Positions 9,351-18,917 of a stretch of 64,000 bases of DNA are shown piece after piece. The position numbers and the translations under genes are program-made. The DNA comes from DATARH01 sp963705325 (GTDB taxonomy: Bacteria; Pseudomonadota; Alphaproteobacteria; ATCC43930; CGMCC-115725), in assembly GCA_963705325.1 (NCBI GenBank), contig OY970069.1:5022001-5086000 (forward strand), given 5' to 3'. Each line of letters opens with the position of its first letter. The first letter of the stretch is position 1. The notes under the pieces are model-generated. The model saw nothing but the letters and a program-made list of their open reading frames with translations, ran no database searches and was not told the DNA's origin.

Positions 9351-10799
9351 ATGCCCAGCGATATGGCGGTCGATTACGACGGTCTGATCCCCAACAATGT
9401 CGGGCTCAATGCCGACCCGCGGCTGCGGCGAGCACTCGAACAATGGCACCCGAGCTACCTCGAGTGGTGGATGGACCGCGGCCCCGACGGGTTCCAGGCG
9501 GCCGATGTCTATCTGCGCACCGCAGTCGGGGTCGACCAGGAGGGCTGGGCCAAGTTCGGCTTTGTCCGCATGCCCGAATACCGCTGGGGCATCCTCTTGG
9601 CGCCCCAGGTTGAAGGCCGCAGCATCGGTTTCGGCGCGCACAAGGGCGAGCCGGCCTGGCAGGAGGTGCCGGGCGAATACCGCGCGATGCTTCGCCGCCT
9701 GATCACCGTACAGGGCGACACCGAGCCCGCCTCGGTCGAGCAACAGCGCCGCCTCGGCCTCACCGCGCCCTCGCTCTACGACCTCCGCAACCTCTTCCAG
9801 GTCAATGTCGAGGAGGCCCGTCACCTCTGGGCGATGGTCTACCTGCTGCAGAAATATTTCGGCCGCGACGGCCGCGAGGAAGCGGAAGATTTGCTGCGCC
9901 GCCGCTCCGGCGATCGCGACAGCCCGCGCCTTTTGGGCGCCTTCAACGAGCGCACACCCGACTGGCTCGCGTTTTTCATGTTCACCTTCTTCACCGACCG
10001 CGACGGCAAGATGCAGTTGCACGCGCTGGCGCAGTCCGGGTTCGATCCGCTGTCGCGCACTTGCCGCTTCATGCTGACCGAAGAGGCGCACCACATGTTC
10101 ATCGGCCAGTCGGGGATCGGCCGGGTGCTGGAAGCGACCTGCGCGGCGATGAACAAGGCCGGCATCGCCGACCCGCATGATGTCGAACGGGTGCGCAAGC
10201 TTGGGGTCATCGACCTGCCGACCATGCAGAAGCGCGCCAACATGCACTTCTCGCTGACCCTCGACCTGTTCGGCAGCGAGCTGTCGACTAATGCGGCGAA
10301 CGCCTACCAGGCCGGGCTCAAGGGCCGCTATCTCGAAGACCAGATCGACGACGACCATGTGCTGACCGGCGCGACCTACCCGGTGCTACGGCTCCGCGAC
10401 GGCGCGGTCGTCAAGGAGGACGTCCCGGCGCTGTCGGCGCTCAACATGCGGCTGCGCGACGATTTTGTCGCCGACGCGCAGAGCGGGGTCGAGCGCTGGT
10501 GGAACCGCATCATCGAGCGCAGCGGGATCAACTACCGCATCGCCTTGCCGCATGTCGCGTTTAACCGGCGCATCGGCGAGTTCGCCGCGATCGAGGCTGA
10601 TCCCGACGGAAATATGTTGAACGACGGCGACTGGGCGCGACGCCGCGACGAGTTTCTGCCCTCGGCTGACGACGACGCCTTTGTCGCTTCGCTCATGGTG
10701 CCGGTGCGCGAACCCGGCAAGTTCGCCTCGTGGATCGCCCCGCCGCGCACCGGTATCGACAACAAACCCGGCGATTTCGAGTACGTGAAGCTGGCGTGA
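9351..10799 (+). CDS. boxB: Benzoyl-CoA 2,3-epoxidase, oxygenase subunit BoxB
   Basis: A 482-residue di-iron oxygenase that, with the reductase BoxA, inserts oxygen into benzoyl-CoA. The helical metal-binding motifs are visible: VNVEEARHLW (E154, E155, H158) and MLTEEAHHMFIG (E244, E245, H247, H248). Length and overall sequence (LIPNNVGL near the N-terminus, GINYRIALPHVAFNR near the C-terminus) fit BoxB well. The ATG at 9351 is chosen because AGGAG lies eight bases upstream; a TTG 24 bases earlier is less likely. boxA is not in the window, so the reductase must be elsewhere. Confidence 0.93.
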   Translation: MPSDMAVDYDGLIPNNVGLNADPRLRRALEQWHPSYLEWWMDRGPDGFQAADVYLRTAVGVDQEGWAKFGFVRMPEYRWGILLAPQVEGRSIGFGAHKGEPAWQEVPGEYRAMLRRLITVQGDTEPASVEQQRRLGLTAPSLYDLRNLFQVNVEEARHLWAMVYLLQKYFGRDGREEAEDLLRRRSGDRDSPRLLGAFNERTPDWLAFFMFTFFTDRDGKMQLHALAQSGFDPLSRTCRFMLTEEAHHMFIGQSGIGRVLEATCAAMNKAGIADPHDVERVRKLGVIDLPTMQKRANMHFSLTLDLFGSELSTNAANAYQAGLKGRYLEDQIDDDHVLTGATYPVLRLRDGAVVKEDVPALSALNMRLRDDFVADAQSGVERWWNRIIERSGINYRIALPHVAFNRRIGEFAAIEADPDGNMLNDGDWARRRDEFLPSADDDAFVASLMVPVREPGKFASWIAPPRTGIDNKPGDFEYVKLA

Positions 10800-10926
10800 G
10801 GTTCACCCGCACCCTGACCTTCCCCCGCTCGCGAGGGAGAAAACAGCAATCGTCGGCAGCTCAATGCTGCCTCCCCTGCCAGCGGTGGAAGTCGGCCGCG
10901 CAGCGGCCGGGTGGGGATTAGCGGCA

Positions 10927-11733
10927 GTGCTCGACCTTTTGCCCGGCGAAACGTTCCTTTCCAATACGCCGGCGCTCGCCGCGCACAGAGGCACCCAGCC
11001 AGATCTGTTCCTGCGCTGGAACGCGATCCCCGAGGGCGCGACATCGATCGATGTCGTCGTCTTCCTGCATGGCTTTTCGCAATCCGGCGGCGCGATGCCG
11101 CTCTCGGAGAAGCTCGAGCGCAGCGGACTGATTCTCTCCGGCCGCGCGCGTCCGACGCTGGCGATGCTGCCGCGCGGCAACTCGATCAGGCATTATTACT
11201 ACGATTTCCCGGCGCTGCTCGGCGGCGGGATCGACCTGCTGCTGGCCTATGGCCTGCACCGGCTGGCGGAGATGCGCGGCGCGCCCTTGGCGCTCGACCG
11301 CTTCATCCTCGCGGCGCATTCCGGCGGCGGCATGCCCGCGATCGATGTCATCGCCAGCGCCCAGGCGCAACCCGACGAGCTCTACATTTTCGATGGGCTC
11401 TACGGCCGCGACCCGGCCGAGGGCGATCCGTTGCAAGGGATCGAGATTGTCGAGCGCTGGCTCGGCGAGCGCTTCGCCAACGAGCCGGCGCGGCCAAGCG
11501 CCATGCGTGTTTCCTTCATTGAAAACCAAACTGGGCCGTTCTCGCATGCGGTCGGTGAGCTCATTGCGTCTCGCCTCAGCCTCGCCCCGGCCGAATTGCG
11601 CCCGCTCGTTGCACGCCGTTATCGGGTCGAAGCGGCCGGCGTCCAACACTCTCAGGTCGCGCGGGTCGCGCTGCCCGAATTGCTCGCCACTTCGGATGCC
11701 AACATCGACTGGTACGCTCCGCCGCGCTTCTAA
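10927..11733 (+). CDS. Alpha/beta hydrolase downstream of boxB
   Basis: A roughly 268-residue hydrolase. VVVFLHGFSQSGG gives the oxyanion-hole His-Gly and FILAAHSGGGMPAID holds the nucleophile serine (AHSGGG, a variant of GxSxG); a late His in GVQHSQVAR may complete the triad. It follows boxB on the same strand after 127 bases. The frame is open back to an ATG at 10864, but the stretch 10800-10920 resembles intergenic DNA, so a GTG at 10927 is preferred; the start is uncertain. Function in benzoate breakdown, for instance on an ester or lactone intermediate, is only a guess from position. Confidence 0.65.
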   Translation: MLDLLPGETFLSNTPALAAHRGTQPDLFLRWNAIPEGATSIDVVVFLHGFSQSGGAMPLSEKLERSGLILSGRARPTLAMLPRGNSIRHYYYDFPALLGGGIDLLLAYGLHRLAEMRGAPLALDRFILAAHSGGGMPAIDVIASAQAQPDELYIFDGLYGRDPAEGDPLQGIEIVERWLGERFANEPARPSAMRVSFIENQTGPFSHAVGELIASRLSLAPAELRPLVARRYRVEAAGVQHSQVARVALPELLATSDANIDWYAPPRF

Positions 11734-11736
11734 GGT

Positions 11737-12294
11737 TTAAGCGACGGCGTTGAGGTCCAGGACATCGGCGTCCGCGGCCGGCTCCAGCTCGCAAGCGTTC
11801 ACGGTCATCCCCAACAGCGTGTAGTAACCGATCGCGGTGGTCAGCTGGATCAGCTGGTCGTCGCCGAAGCGGATATGCAGCTTCTTGAACAGCGCGTCGT
11901 CGACGCGATGCTTGCGCAACAGTTGGCGCGTGAATTCGACAATCTCCGCGTCGAGCGGGGCGATCCCACGCGAATGATTCTGGCGGATCGCGGTGATCGT
12001 TTCCTCGGGCACGCCCAGGCGCCGCGCCTGGCCGGTCTGCGCCCCCCAGACGTACATCGCCTTGAATTCGCGCGCGACGGTCATCGCCGCCAGGACGCGC
12101 ACCTTCATGTCGAGCGTGCCCTCAAAACGCACATAGGCGCCGAGATGGGCGACGCGCTCCGCCACCTCAGGCGAGTGCATGAACATCAGGAACGGGCCTT
12201 GCACCGCGCCGCGGCTGGCAGTGATCGCGTCATACGCCGCGTGGTGTTCCGGGGCGACCTGCTCTTTGTTGGTAATATGGGGGAGGCGTGCCAT
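11737..12294 (-). CDS. Carboxymuconolactone decarboxylase (AhpD-like) family protein
   Basis: A 185-residue all-helical protein. The core resembles the CMD/AhpD fold: MKVRVLAAMTVAREFKAMYVWGAQ, then a second helical part (IVEFTRQLLRKHRVDD, LIQLTTAIGYYTLLGMTVNACELEP). The Cys-x-x-Cys of peroxidase-type AhpD is absent (YVWGAQ in its place), so it is not a thiol peroxidase. The ATG at 12294 has AGGAAGGA upstream. It is convergent with the preceding hydrolase, with only three bases between the stops, and is followed upstream by the DUF2147 gene on the same strand. Confidence 0.8.
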   Translation of the reverse strand: MARLPHITNKEQVAPEHHAAYDAITASRGAVQGPFLMFMHSPEVAERVAHLGAYVRFEGTLDMKVRVLAAMTVAREFKAMYVWGAQTGQARRLGVPEETITAIRQNHSRGIAPLDAEIVEFTRQLLRKHRVDDALFKKLHIRFGDDQLIQLTTAIGYYTLLGMTVNACELEPAADADVLDLNAVA

Positions 12295-12325
12295 GGCGTG
12301 TCCTTCCTCTATCAGTGGCGATTGT

Positions 12326-12832
12326 CTAGTGACCCGGACATTCGGGCACCGGGTCCATGTAGCGTGTCCAGATCTCACTCCGGCCGATCAGCGAGATGCC
12401 AATATAGCCGTGCAGATCGAGCGTACCATCATCCCGCAGCTTCATGTTGGCGTGGTAGGTCCTGCCGTCATCGGGATCGTAAACCGACCCGTCCTCCCAC
12501 TTGCCGGGATCGCTCGGCTTAAACCCCCACATGAAGGTAAGACCGCAAAGCGGTTGATTTCGCCGCGCAGGATCGGGGTCTTTGAGGTCGAGACCCAGCG
12601 GGTTCGGGTCGTCCGGTTTGATCTTGAACCACACCAGCCTGCCGCAAAGCGCGTCGCTGTCCGCGCAGCGGTAAATCTCGACGATGCCGGATTTCTTTTC
12701 GGTGAGCCATGTGCCGAGCGGCCCGCCCGTCTTCGCGGTCGCCGCCAACGCCGCGGTCTGCAGCAGAACGAGGGCCACCAGGGCGTCCCCCAGCAAGCGT
12801 ATCGCGGTGTGGGTCGGTTGGGGTAAGCGCAA
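12326..12832 (-). CDS. DUF2147 family exported protein
   Basis: A 168-residue protein with an N-terminal signal peptide (LLGDALVALVLLQTAALAATA) and a DUF2147 beta-barrel-like domain: GTWLTEKKSGIVEIYRCADS at the start, LCGRLVWFK, LCGLTFMWGFKP, KWEDGSVYDPDDGRTYHANM and LDLHGYIGISLIGRSEIWTR. The family is periplasmic and of unknown function. The first possible start is a TTG; a TTG or GTG slightly downstream that would leave a shorter signal peptide is equally possible. It lies 31 bases upstream of the CMD-family gene and may share its transcript. Confidence 0.8.
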   Translation of the reverse strand: MRLPQPTHTAIRLLGDALVALVLLQTAALAATAKTGGPLGTWLTEKKSGIVEIYRCADSDALCGRLVWFKIKPDDPNPLGLDLKDPDPARRNQPLCGLTFMWGFKPSDPGKWEDGSVYDPDDGRTYHANMKLRDDGTLDLHGYIGISLIGRSEIWTRYMDPVPECPGH

Positions 12833-12970
12833 AACCTTGGTTCCCTGACTGAGTCATGCCGCAAACACGAAGGGGGTTCATCGGCATACGGCGTGCATAG
12901 ATAATACAGGGTTGGACGGGCCCCGGTGCCAGAGCACGGTGCCGCGCCCCTCATTTAACCGGCGATCGCG

Positions 12971-13891
12971 ATGCAAGCACTGTTCATCGGCCAAGCGTAT
13001 ATCGACATCACCTTCGTCACCGACGTAATGCCGACCGGCGACGAAAAGACGGTTGCCCGCGACTATGCCGTCTCGTTTGGCGGCAATGCGGTCACCGCCG
13101 CCTTTTGCTGCGCCAAGCTTGGCGTAAGGCCCGATCTCCTGGCCTCGGTCGCCGACGATTGGCTTGGCCGCATGTTCATCGACATGGCGGCGCGGTACGG
13201 CATCTCGGTCCACCACCGCAAGGTCGCGCAATCCTCACTGTCCTTCGTGATGCCGAAGGACGGTCAGCGCGCGATCGTCCGCTGCCGCGACGACGACTAC
13301 AAGCACCCGCACCCGCCGCTGCACCTTACCGGCTGCCGCGCCTTGCATGTCGACGGGCACCAGCCCGACGCCGCCATGGACTACGCCCGCACCTGTCGAG
13401 ATGCCGGCATCCTCACCTCGCTCGACGGCGGCGGGCTGCGCGCCAACACCCATGAACTTCTTGAGTTCATCGATGTCGCGGTGGTCGCCGAGCGGCTCTG
13501 CGAGCAAATGGCGCTGTCGCCGAATGACATGCTGCAATACCTGCGTTCGCGCGGCTGTCGGATCGGCGGGGTGACCTTGGGGCCGCACGGCATGGTCTAC
13601 TATCAGGGCGATGGCGAGCCGCGCCTCTTACCGGCGCTCAATGTCCCGCCGGAGCGCGTCGTCGACACCAACGGGGCTGGCGACATTTTCCATGGCGCCT
13701 ACATGTATTCGTATTTGAGCAACCCATTCGGCCTGTGGGACGACCATTTCCGCTTCGCTCGCGCCGCTTCTGCCTACGCCATTCAACATCTCGGAAACGA
13801 AGCCAGCCTGCCGAGCTTGTCGGATATCAACGAGACCCACGCGCGCTTCGACGAGCGCCGCGAGCGGCCGCGGCTAAGATTGGCCGAGTAA
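12971..13891 (+). CDS. PfkB-family carbohydrate kinase
   Basis: A 306-residue ribokinase-type sugar or nucleoside kinase. The N-terminal motif SFGGNAVTAA (residues 36-45) and the C-terminal PfkB signature DTNGAGDIFHGAY with catalytic base Asp238 are present. The protein is cytoplasmic. Its substrate is not evident. It lies 30 bases upstream of the glycogen phosphorylase gene on the same strand, which suggests joint expression and a role in sugar handling. It diverges from the DUF2147 gene across 138 bases that should hold both promoters. Confidence 0.85.
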   Translation: MQALFIGQAYIDITFVTDVMPTGDEKTVARDYAVSFGGNAVTAAFCCAKLGVRPDLLASVADDWLGRMFIDMAARYGISVHHRKVAQSSLSFVMPKDGQRAIVRCRDDDYKHPHPPLHLTGCRALHVDGHQPDAAMDYARTCRDAGILTSLDGGGLRANTHELLEFIDVAVVAERLCEQMALSPNDMLQYLRSRGCRIGGVTLGPHGMVYYQGDGEPRLLPALNVPPERVVDTNGAGDIFHGAYMYSYLSNPFGLWDDHFRFARAASAYAIQHLGNEASLPSLSDINETHARFDERRERPRLRLAE

Positions 13892-13923
13892 AGAGGCGAG
13901 CATCCATCCGTTGGGGAGCCAGG

Positions 13924-16383
13924 ATGAACGAGCAGAAACGGGTGTCGCTTTGCCGAACGCGCTGATCGCCGAAGACGACATCGAGCAGTTCAAGCAGACG
14001 GTTCTCGCCAAGCTGACCCTGGCCGTGGGCAAGGACGTCTCGTCCGCGACCGACCGCGACTGGTTTGTCGCCACCACTCTGTCACTGCGCGATCGGGTGA
14101 TCCACCGCTGGCTGGCTGCCGACCGCGACGACCTCGCCCGCGGCCGCAAGCGCATCTATTACCTGTCGCTCGAGTTTCTCATCGGCCGCCTGCTCAACGA
14201 TGTCGCCGGCAATTTGCAATTGCGCGATGTCGTACACCGGGCGCTGGGCGATCTCGGCGTCGACTTCGACCGGGTGCGCTTCGCCGAGCCCGACGCGGCG
14301 CTCGGCAATGGCGGCCTCGGCCGGCTTGCCGCCTGCTTTCTCGAAAGCATGTCGAGCCTGGGCATTCCCGCCTGCGGCTACGGCATACGCTACGACCATG
14401 GGCTCTTCCGCCAGATCGTCCGGGATGGCTGGCAGCAGGAATATCCGGAGGAATGGCTTTCGTTCGGCAATCCCTGGGAGTTCGAGCGGCCGGAGATCGT
14501 CTATGACATTAGCTATGGCGGCTGGGTCGAGACCGTTCCCGGACGCGGCGGGCACACTCGCTTCGTCTGGCATCCCGAAGAGACGATCGAGGCGGTCGCC
14601 TATGACACCCCGGTCGTCGGCTGGCGCGGCGCGCATGTCAATCCGCTGCGCCTGTGGTCGGCGCGCGCGGCCGATCCGTTGCGTCTCGACGTGTTCAACC
14701 GCGGCGACCACAGCGGCGCGCTGACCGAGCAGAACCGCGCCGAGACGCTGTCGAAAATCCTCTATCCGAGCGACGAAATCCTCCGCCGGCAAAGAACTCC
14801 GGCTGCGCCAGGAATATTTCTTCGTCTCAGCCTCGCTGCAGGACCTGGTGGCGCGCCACCGCCGCGCTTTCGGCTCGCTGCATACGCTACCCGAGCATGC
14901 CGCGATCCAGCTCAACGACACCCACCCCAGCATCGCCATCGCCGAGCTGATGCGCATCCTGGTCGATCTCCACAACATCCAGTGGGACGACGCCTGGAAG
15001 ATCACCGTCGACACTTGTCATTACACCAACCACACGCTGATGCCGGAGGCCCTCGAAAGCTGGTCGGTCACCTTGTTCGAGCGTTTCCTGCCACGGCATC
15101 TCCAGATCATCTATCTGATCAACGCCCGCCACCTCGAAGCTGTGGCGCGGACGCATGTGCTCGACGCCGAGGCCATGGCCTCGGTCTCGCTGATCGACGA
15201 GCATGGCGGGCGGCACGTCAAGATGGGTCACCTCGCTTTTATCGGCAGCAGCCGCACCAACGGCGTCTCGGCGATGCACACCGCCCTGTTGCGCCAGACC
15301 GTGTTCAGCGACCTGCAGCGCCTCTATCCCGAGCGGATCGTCAACGTCACCAACGGCATCACCTTCCGCCGCTGGCTCTATCAAGCCAACCCGGGGCTGA
15401 CGCGGCTGTTGTCGCAGGCCTGCGGCGAGGACATCCGCGACAATCCATCGGCCATCGGCCGCGTCGCCGCGATGGACGATGACAGCGCGCTGCACGAACG
15501 CCTGCGCGCGGTCAAACGCGCCAACCGGCTCACCCTCGCCCGGCTGATCCACGACCGGCTCGGTTTCCGGGTCGACCCCGGCGCCATTTTCGATGTGCAG
15601 ATCAAGCGCATTCACGAGTACAAGCGCCAGCTTCTGAACGTCCTCGAAACGGTGGCGCTTTACAATGCGATGCGCGCCGACCCGACCCGAGAGTGGGTGC
15701 CGCGGGTCAAGATTTTCGCCGGCAAGGCCGCGGCGAGCTACACCGCGGCCAAGCTCATCATCAAGCTTGCCCACGACGTCGCCGAGGTCATCAATCGTGA
15801 CCCCGCCGTGCGCGATCTGCTCAAGGTGGTGTTCCTCGCCAACTACAATGTGAGCCTGGCGGAGACGATCATCCCGGCCGCCGATCTCTCGGAACAGATT
15901 TCGACCGCCGGGATGGAGGCTTCCGGAACCGGCAACATGAAGCTGGCGCTCAACGGCGCGCTGACGATGGGCACCCTCGACGGCGCCAATATCGAGATCC
16001 GCGACAGCGTCGGCGCCGACAACATCTTCATCTTCGGGCTGCGGGCCGAGGAGGTCGCGGAATTGCGGCGCGACGGCACCGGCCGGAAGCCGCCATCCGC
16101 GGCGCTGTCGCAAGTCCTCGAAATGATCGAGACCGGGGTCTTTTCACCCGGCGAGCCGGATCGCTTTCACCTGCTCACGAACGCGTTGCGGCACGGCGAC
16201 CACTACATGATCGTCGCCGACTTCGACTCCTATTGGCAGGCGCAACGCGCGGTCGACGCGCTGTGGCGGGAACCCGACGATTGGGCGCGCATGTGCCTCC
16301 GCAACATCGCCGGAATGGGCTGGTTCTCGGCCGATCGCGCGATCGGCGACTACGCGAAATCGGTCTGGCACGCGCGGTTTTGA
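13924..16383 (+). pseudogene. glgP: Glycogen/starch/alpha-glucan phosphorylase, frameshifted
   Basis: The combined frames give a phosphorylase of about 820 residues, the normal size. The first frame carries YYLSLEFLIGRLL, ALGNGGLGRLAACFLES and YGIRYDHGLFRQ. Near 14783 it reads through CTCCGCCGGC out of frame; skipping one C restores SAGKELRLRQEYFFVSASLQD and the frame to 16383, with the PLP-binding ASGTGNMKLALNGALTMGT. At the start, an ATG at 13924 with GGGGAGCCAGG upstream is in another frame from the body, so a second indel near 13950 is likely; an in-frame alternative start is TTG at 13911. The enzyme would release glucose-1-phosphate from glycogen. It follows the PfkB kinase. Confidence 0.85.
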
Positions 16384-16393
16384 GGCGGCTGGA

Positions 16394-18742
16394 TCAAAAC
16401 CGCATGCGCATTCCGCCATAGACCGCGATCGGCGCGCCGGGCGCCAGGAAGCGGTTGTCGACGCCGACGCCATTTGTCGGAACGCCGGGAGCGCCGATTT
16501 CGGTCGGGTCGCCGAATTGCCCGAAGCTGGCGTATCTCGCGTTGAGCAAATTCCGGATATTGGCGAAGAGCTCGAAATGATCGGTGATCTTGTACGAGGT
16601 ATGGAGGTTGACCACCGCGTAGCCCGATAGGGTCGGGTTCTGGTTCGATTCGTCGCCGCGTAGGAATTGTCCGCTGAAATAGGTCAGCGCGGCGCCCACG
16701 ATCCAATTCGGCTTGATGTGATAGTCCGCGCCAGCCTTGAGCTGGTGCATTGGAATGCCGGGCAGACGATCCCCGGGCCTGACCTGGATGTCGCCGTTGG
16801 CGTCGGCGAACGGGTTGTTCGGCGACGCCAGGGTCAGCGCCGATTGGAACGTCGCGTCGACGAGGCTGTAATTGACGAAGGCGGACCAGACGTCGTCCTT
16901 GTAGGCGAGACCGGTTTCGATCCCCTGACGGCGCGTCGCGCCGATATTTTCGAAGAAACCCGTGCTGAGGGACGTAGCAACGCCGTAAATGTCGTCGTCA
17001 AGATCGGTGCGAAACAGTCCGGCGTTCCAGTTGATTCCCCCAGGCAGGACGGCGGACAGGTCGAACTTGCCGCGCAGACCGGCTTCATAGGTATGCGAAA
17101 CTACCTGTTTCAGGTTCGGCGGATCGGATGACAGCGACGACGGCAGCAGGCAGGGCTGAGCCGGGTTGGAACACTCGATCTCACTCGGCGTCGGCGTGCG
17201 GTTTCCCTCCGAATACCCGGCATAGGCCGTGAGGTCTTCGGCCAATTTATAGGTCGCGCCGATCGCCGGGTTGAACCGCGCATAGTTTGCGGAGCCGGTC
17301 AGATCGGCGCCGCGCCGATCGCTGAGCGCGATGCTGGCGTGGTTGAACCGCCCGCTCAGCGTGACCGCCAGCGCCGGCGTAAGGGTGAGCGTATCGGTGG
17401 CGAACGCCGCGTAGTACGTGTTGTTCGCGCCGAGGCTCACCGGGGTTGCGATGAAGCCGGCACCCTCGGGCGTATCGACAAAGAAGCCCGAGGGCTGCAC
17501 CTGCAGCGCCGGATTGATGATGCCGACCTCCACCGACGACCCGAAATCGACGGTAGAGTGGTCGACGCTGGCGCCGAGCACGAAATGGTTTTCGTGGCCG
17601 AAGACGTCACCGGTGTACGTGGTCTGCAACGTGCCGCCGATCGTGACCGCGTGGATGCTCTCGCGGTCGTTTTGGCCGATCGGAATGGCGCCGCCATTCG
17701 ACAGATCGGGAATTGGCCCGCCGCTCGCGCTCACCACCGGCGTCACCCCGTCCGATTGACACAATGTACCGCTACCGTCGCTACACGCCGTGTACCGCGT
17801 GGTGTTGCCGTTGACTACCGCCTGGTCGAACTCGCGGCGGTAAGCATTGGCCTGAAACGACAGCGCATCGGTCGCCTGGTAGCTGCCGTTGACGGCGAGG
17901 AAGGCAAGCTTGTTGGTATTGTTCTGTGGCGTGGTGAAGTCGAAACTCCGGTTGACCGCGAGCGTTTGCGCAGGGGTCGTGCCGGCGCCGGCGAGGCTGT
18001 TCTCGGCGCCGCCGAAGCTGATGTCGAGCGAGACGCGATCGTCCCGCGCGGCGATATCGGCATAGACCTGGCGCAGATGATCGGGCGAGAACTGGCGCCA
18101 GCCATCGTCGTCGAACCAGCGCCCGGCGATGTAGGCGGCCACGTTCCCGGCCCGCTTGCCGTACTGGAACTGGGTGCCGCGCTGACCGAACGACCCGCCG
18201 GCGAGCTCCCACTCGAAGCCCTGGTAGGTAAAGCCGTTCTTCATCGTGATGGCGACGGCGCCACCCAGGGCGTTGAGCCCGTAGACCGGGTTCGCGCTGA
18301 CCATGTCGAGACGATCGATGGCGATATCGGGAATGAGATCCCAATTGACGGTATCGCCGAATGCCTCGTTGACGCGCACGCCGTTTTGATAGACCGCGAT
18401 CCCCTGCGGCGTTCCCAGAACGGGCGAGGCCTCGAAGCCGCGGTAGAGGATGTCGGGCTGAAATCGATCGACCAGCGTTTCGTTGATGTTCACGCTGCCC
18501 GCCTGGCCGGTCAGGGCGTTGACGATGCTGGGCGTGCCCTGGCGCGTCAGATCGCTGGAGTCGAGGGTTTGGATGTTGGCGGGAAGCTTATCGGGATCGA
18601 TGCCGCTACCGGGCAGCGGCGTCGTCGCGATGACGTTGACTGCCGGTAGCGTGGTTTCCGCGGCCGGCGCCGCGGTCTGAGCGGCAGCGGCGCCGGTCAG
18701 AGACAGCGTCAGCGCGCCAGCGAGCAATCCCCCCTTGAGCAC
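16394..18742 (-). CDS. TonB-dependent outer-membrane receptor
   Basis: A 782-residue outer-membrane transporter. There is a cleavable signal peptide (MLKGGLLAGALTLSLTGAAAAQ), a TonB-box-like LPAVNVIATTP, a plug domain (residues about 50-190, with QGIAVYQNGVRVNEAFGD) and a 22-strand-type barrel ending in RMRF, the usual aromatic C-terminus. Short Cys pairs (TACSDGSGTLCQ, CSNPAQPCLL) lie in predicted surface loops. It is the last gene of the minus-strand ABC locus, 175 bases after the final permease gene, which suggests that it brings the same substrate across the outer membrane. Ligand unknown: a carbohydrate is suggested by context, an iron chelate by family frequency. Confidence 0.88.
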   Translation of the reverse strand: MLKGGLLAGALTLSLTGAAAAQTAAPAAETTLPAVNVIATTPLPGSGIDPDKLPANIQTLDSSDLTRQGTPSIVNALTGQAGSVNINETLVDRFQPDILYRGFEASPVLGTPQGIAVYQNGVRVNEAFGDTVNWDLIPDIAIDRLDMVSANPVYGLNALGGAVAITMKNGFTYQGFEWELAGGSFGQRGTQFQYGKRAGNVAAYIAGRWFDDDGWRQFSPDHLRQVYADIAARDDRVSLDISFGGAENSLAGAGTTPAQTLAVNRSFDFTTPQNNTNKLAFLAVNGSYQATDALSFQANAYRREFDQAVVNGNTTRYTACSDGSGTLCQSDGVTPVVSASGGPIPDLSNGGAIPIGQNDRESIHAVTIGGTLQTTYTGDVFGHENHFVLGASVDHSTVDFGSSVEVGIINPALQVQPSGFFVDTPEGAGFIATPVSLGANNTYYAAFATDTLTLTPALAVTLSGRFNHASIALSDRRGADLTGSANYARFNPAIGATYKLAEDLTAYAGYSEGNRTPTPSEIECSNPAQPCLLPSSLSSDPPNLKQVVSHTYEAGLRGKFDLSAVLPGGINWNAGLFRTDLDDDIYGVATSLSTGFFENIGATRRQGIETGLAYKDDVWSAFVNYSLVDATFQSALTLASPNNPFADANGDIQVRPGDRLPGIPMHQLKAGADYHIKPNWIVGAALTYFSGQFLRGDESNQNPTLSGYAVVNLHTSYKITDHFELFANIRNLLNARYASFGQFGDPTEIGAPGVPTNGVGVDNRFLAPGAPIAVYGGMRMRF

Positions 18743-18917
18743 TTATCGTTCCTATTTTCTGGACCTTCCCAGTCATTAGGGCACGAAAAGCCACGGGATT
18801 GCCATGGTGCTCCTTCCCGATCTCATCGGCGGCGCTCGACGAGCCCGGCCCCTGAACGACAAGCGGCGCGCCCGCAGGGGCGCGCCGCCGCCGCACGGAT
18901 AGTTTTGTCGGAGCCGA
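18743..18917. other. Gap between permease gene G1 and the TonB receptor
   Basis: The 175 bases contain a GC-rich inverted stretch just downstream of the permease stop (GGCGCGCCCG facing CGGGGGCGCGCC-like bases near 18866-18890) that may act as a weak terminator or an RNA hairpin protecting the upstream message. No gene is seen. Confidence 0.35.
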
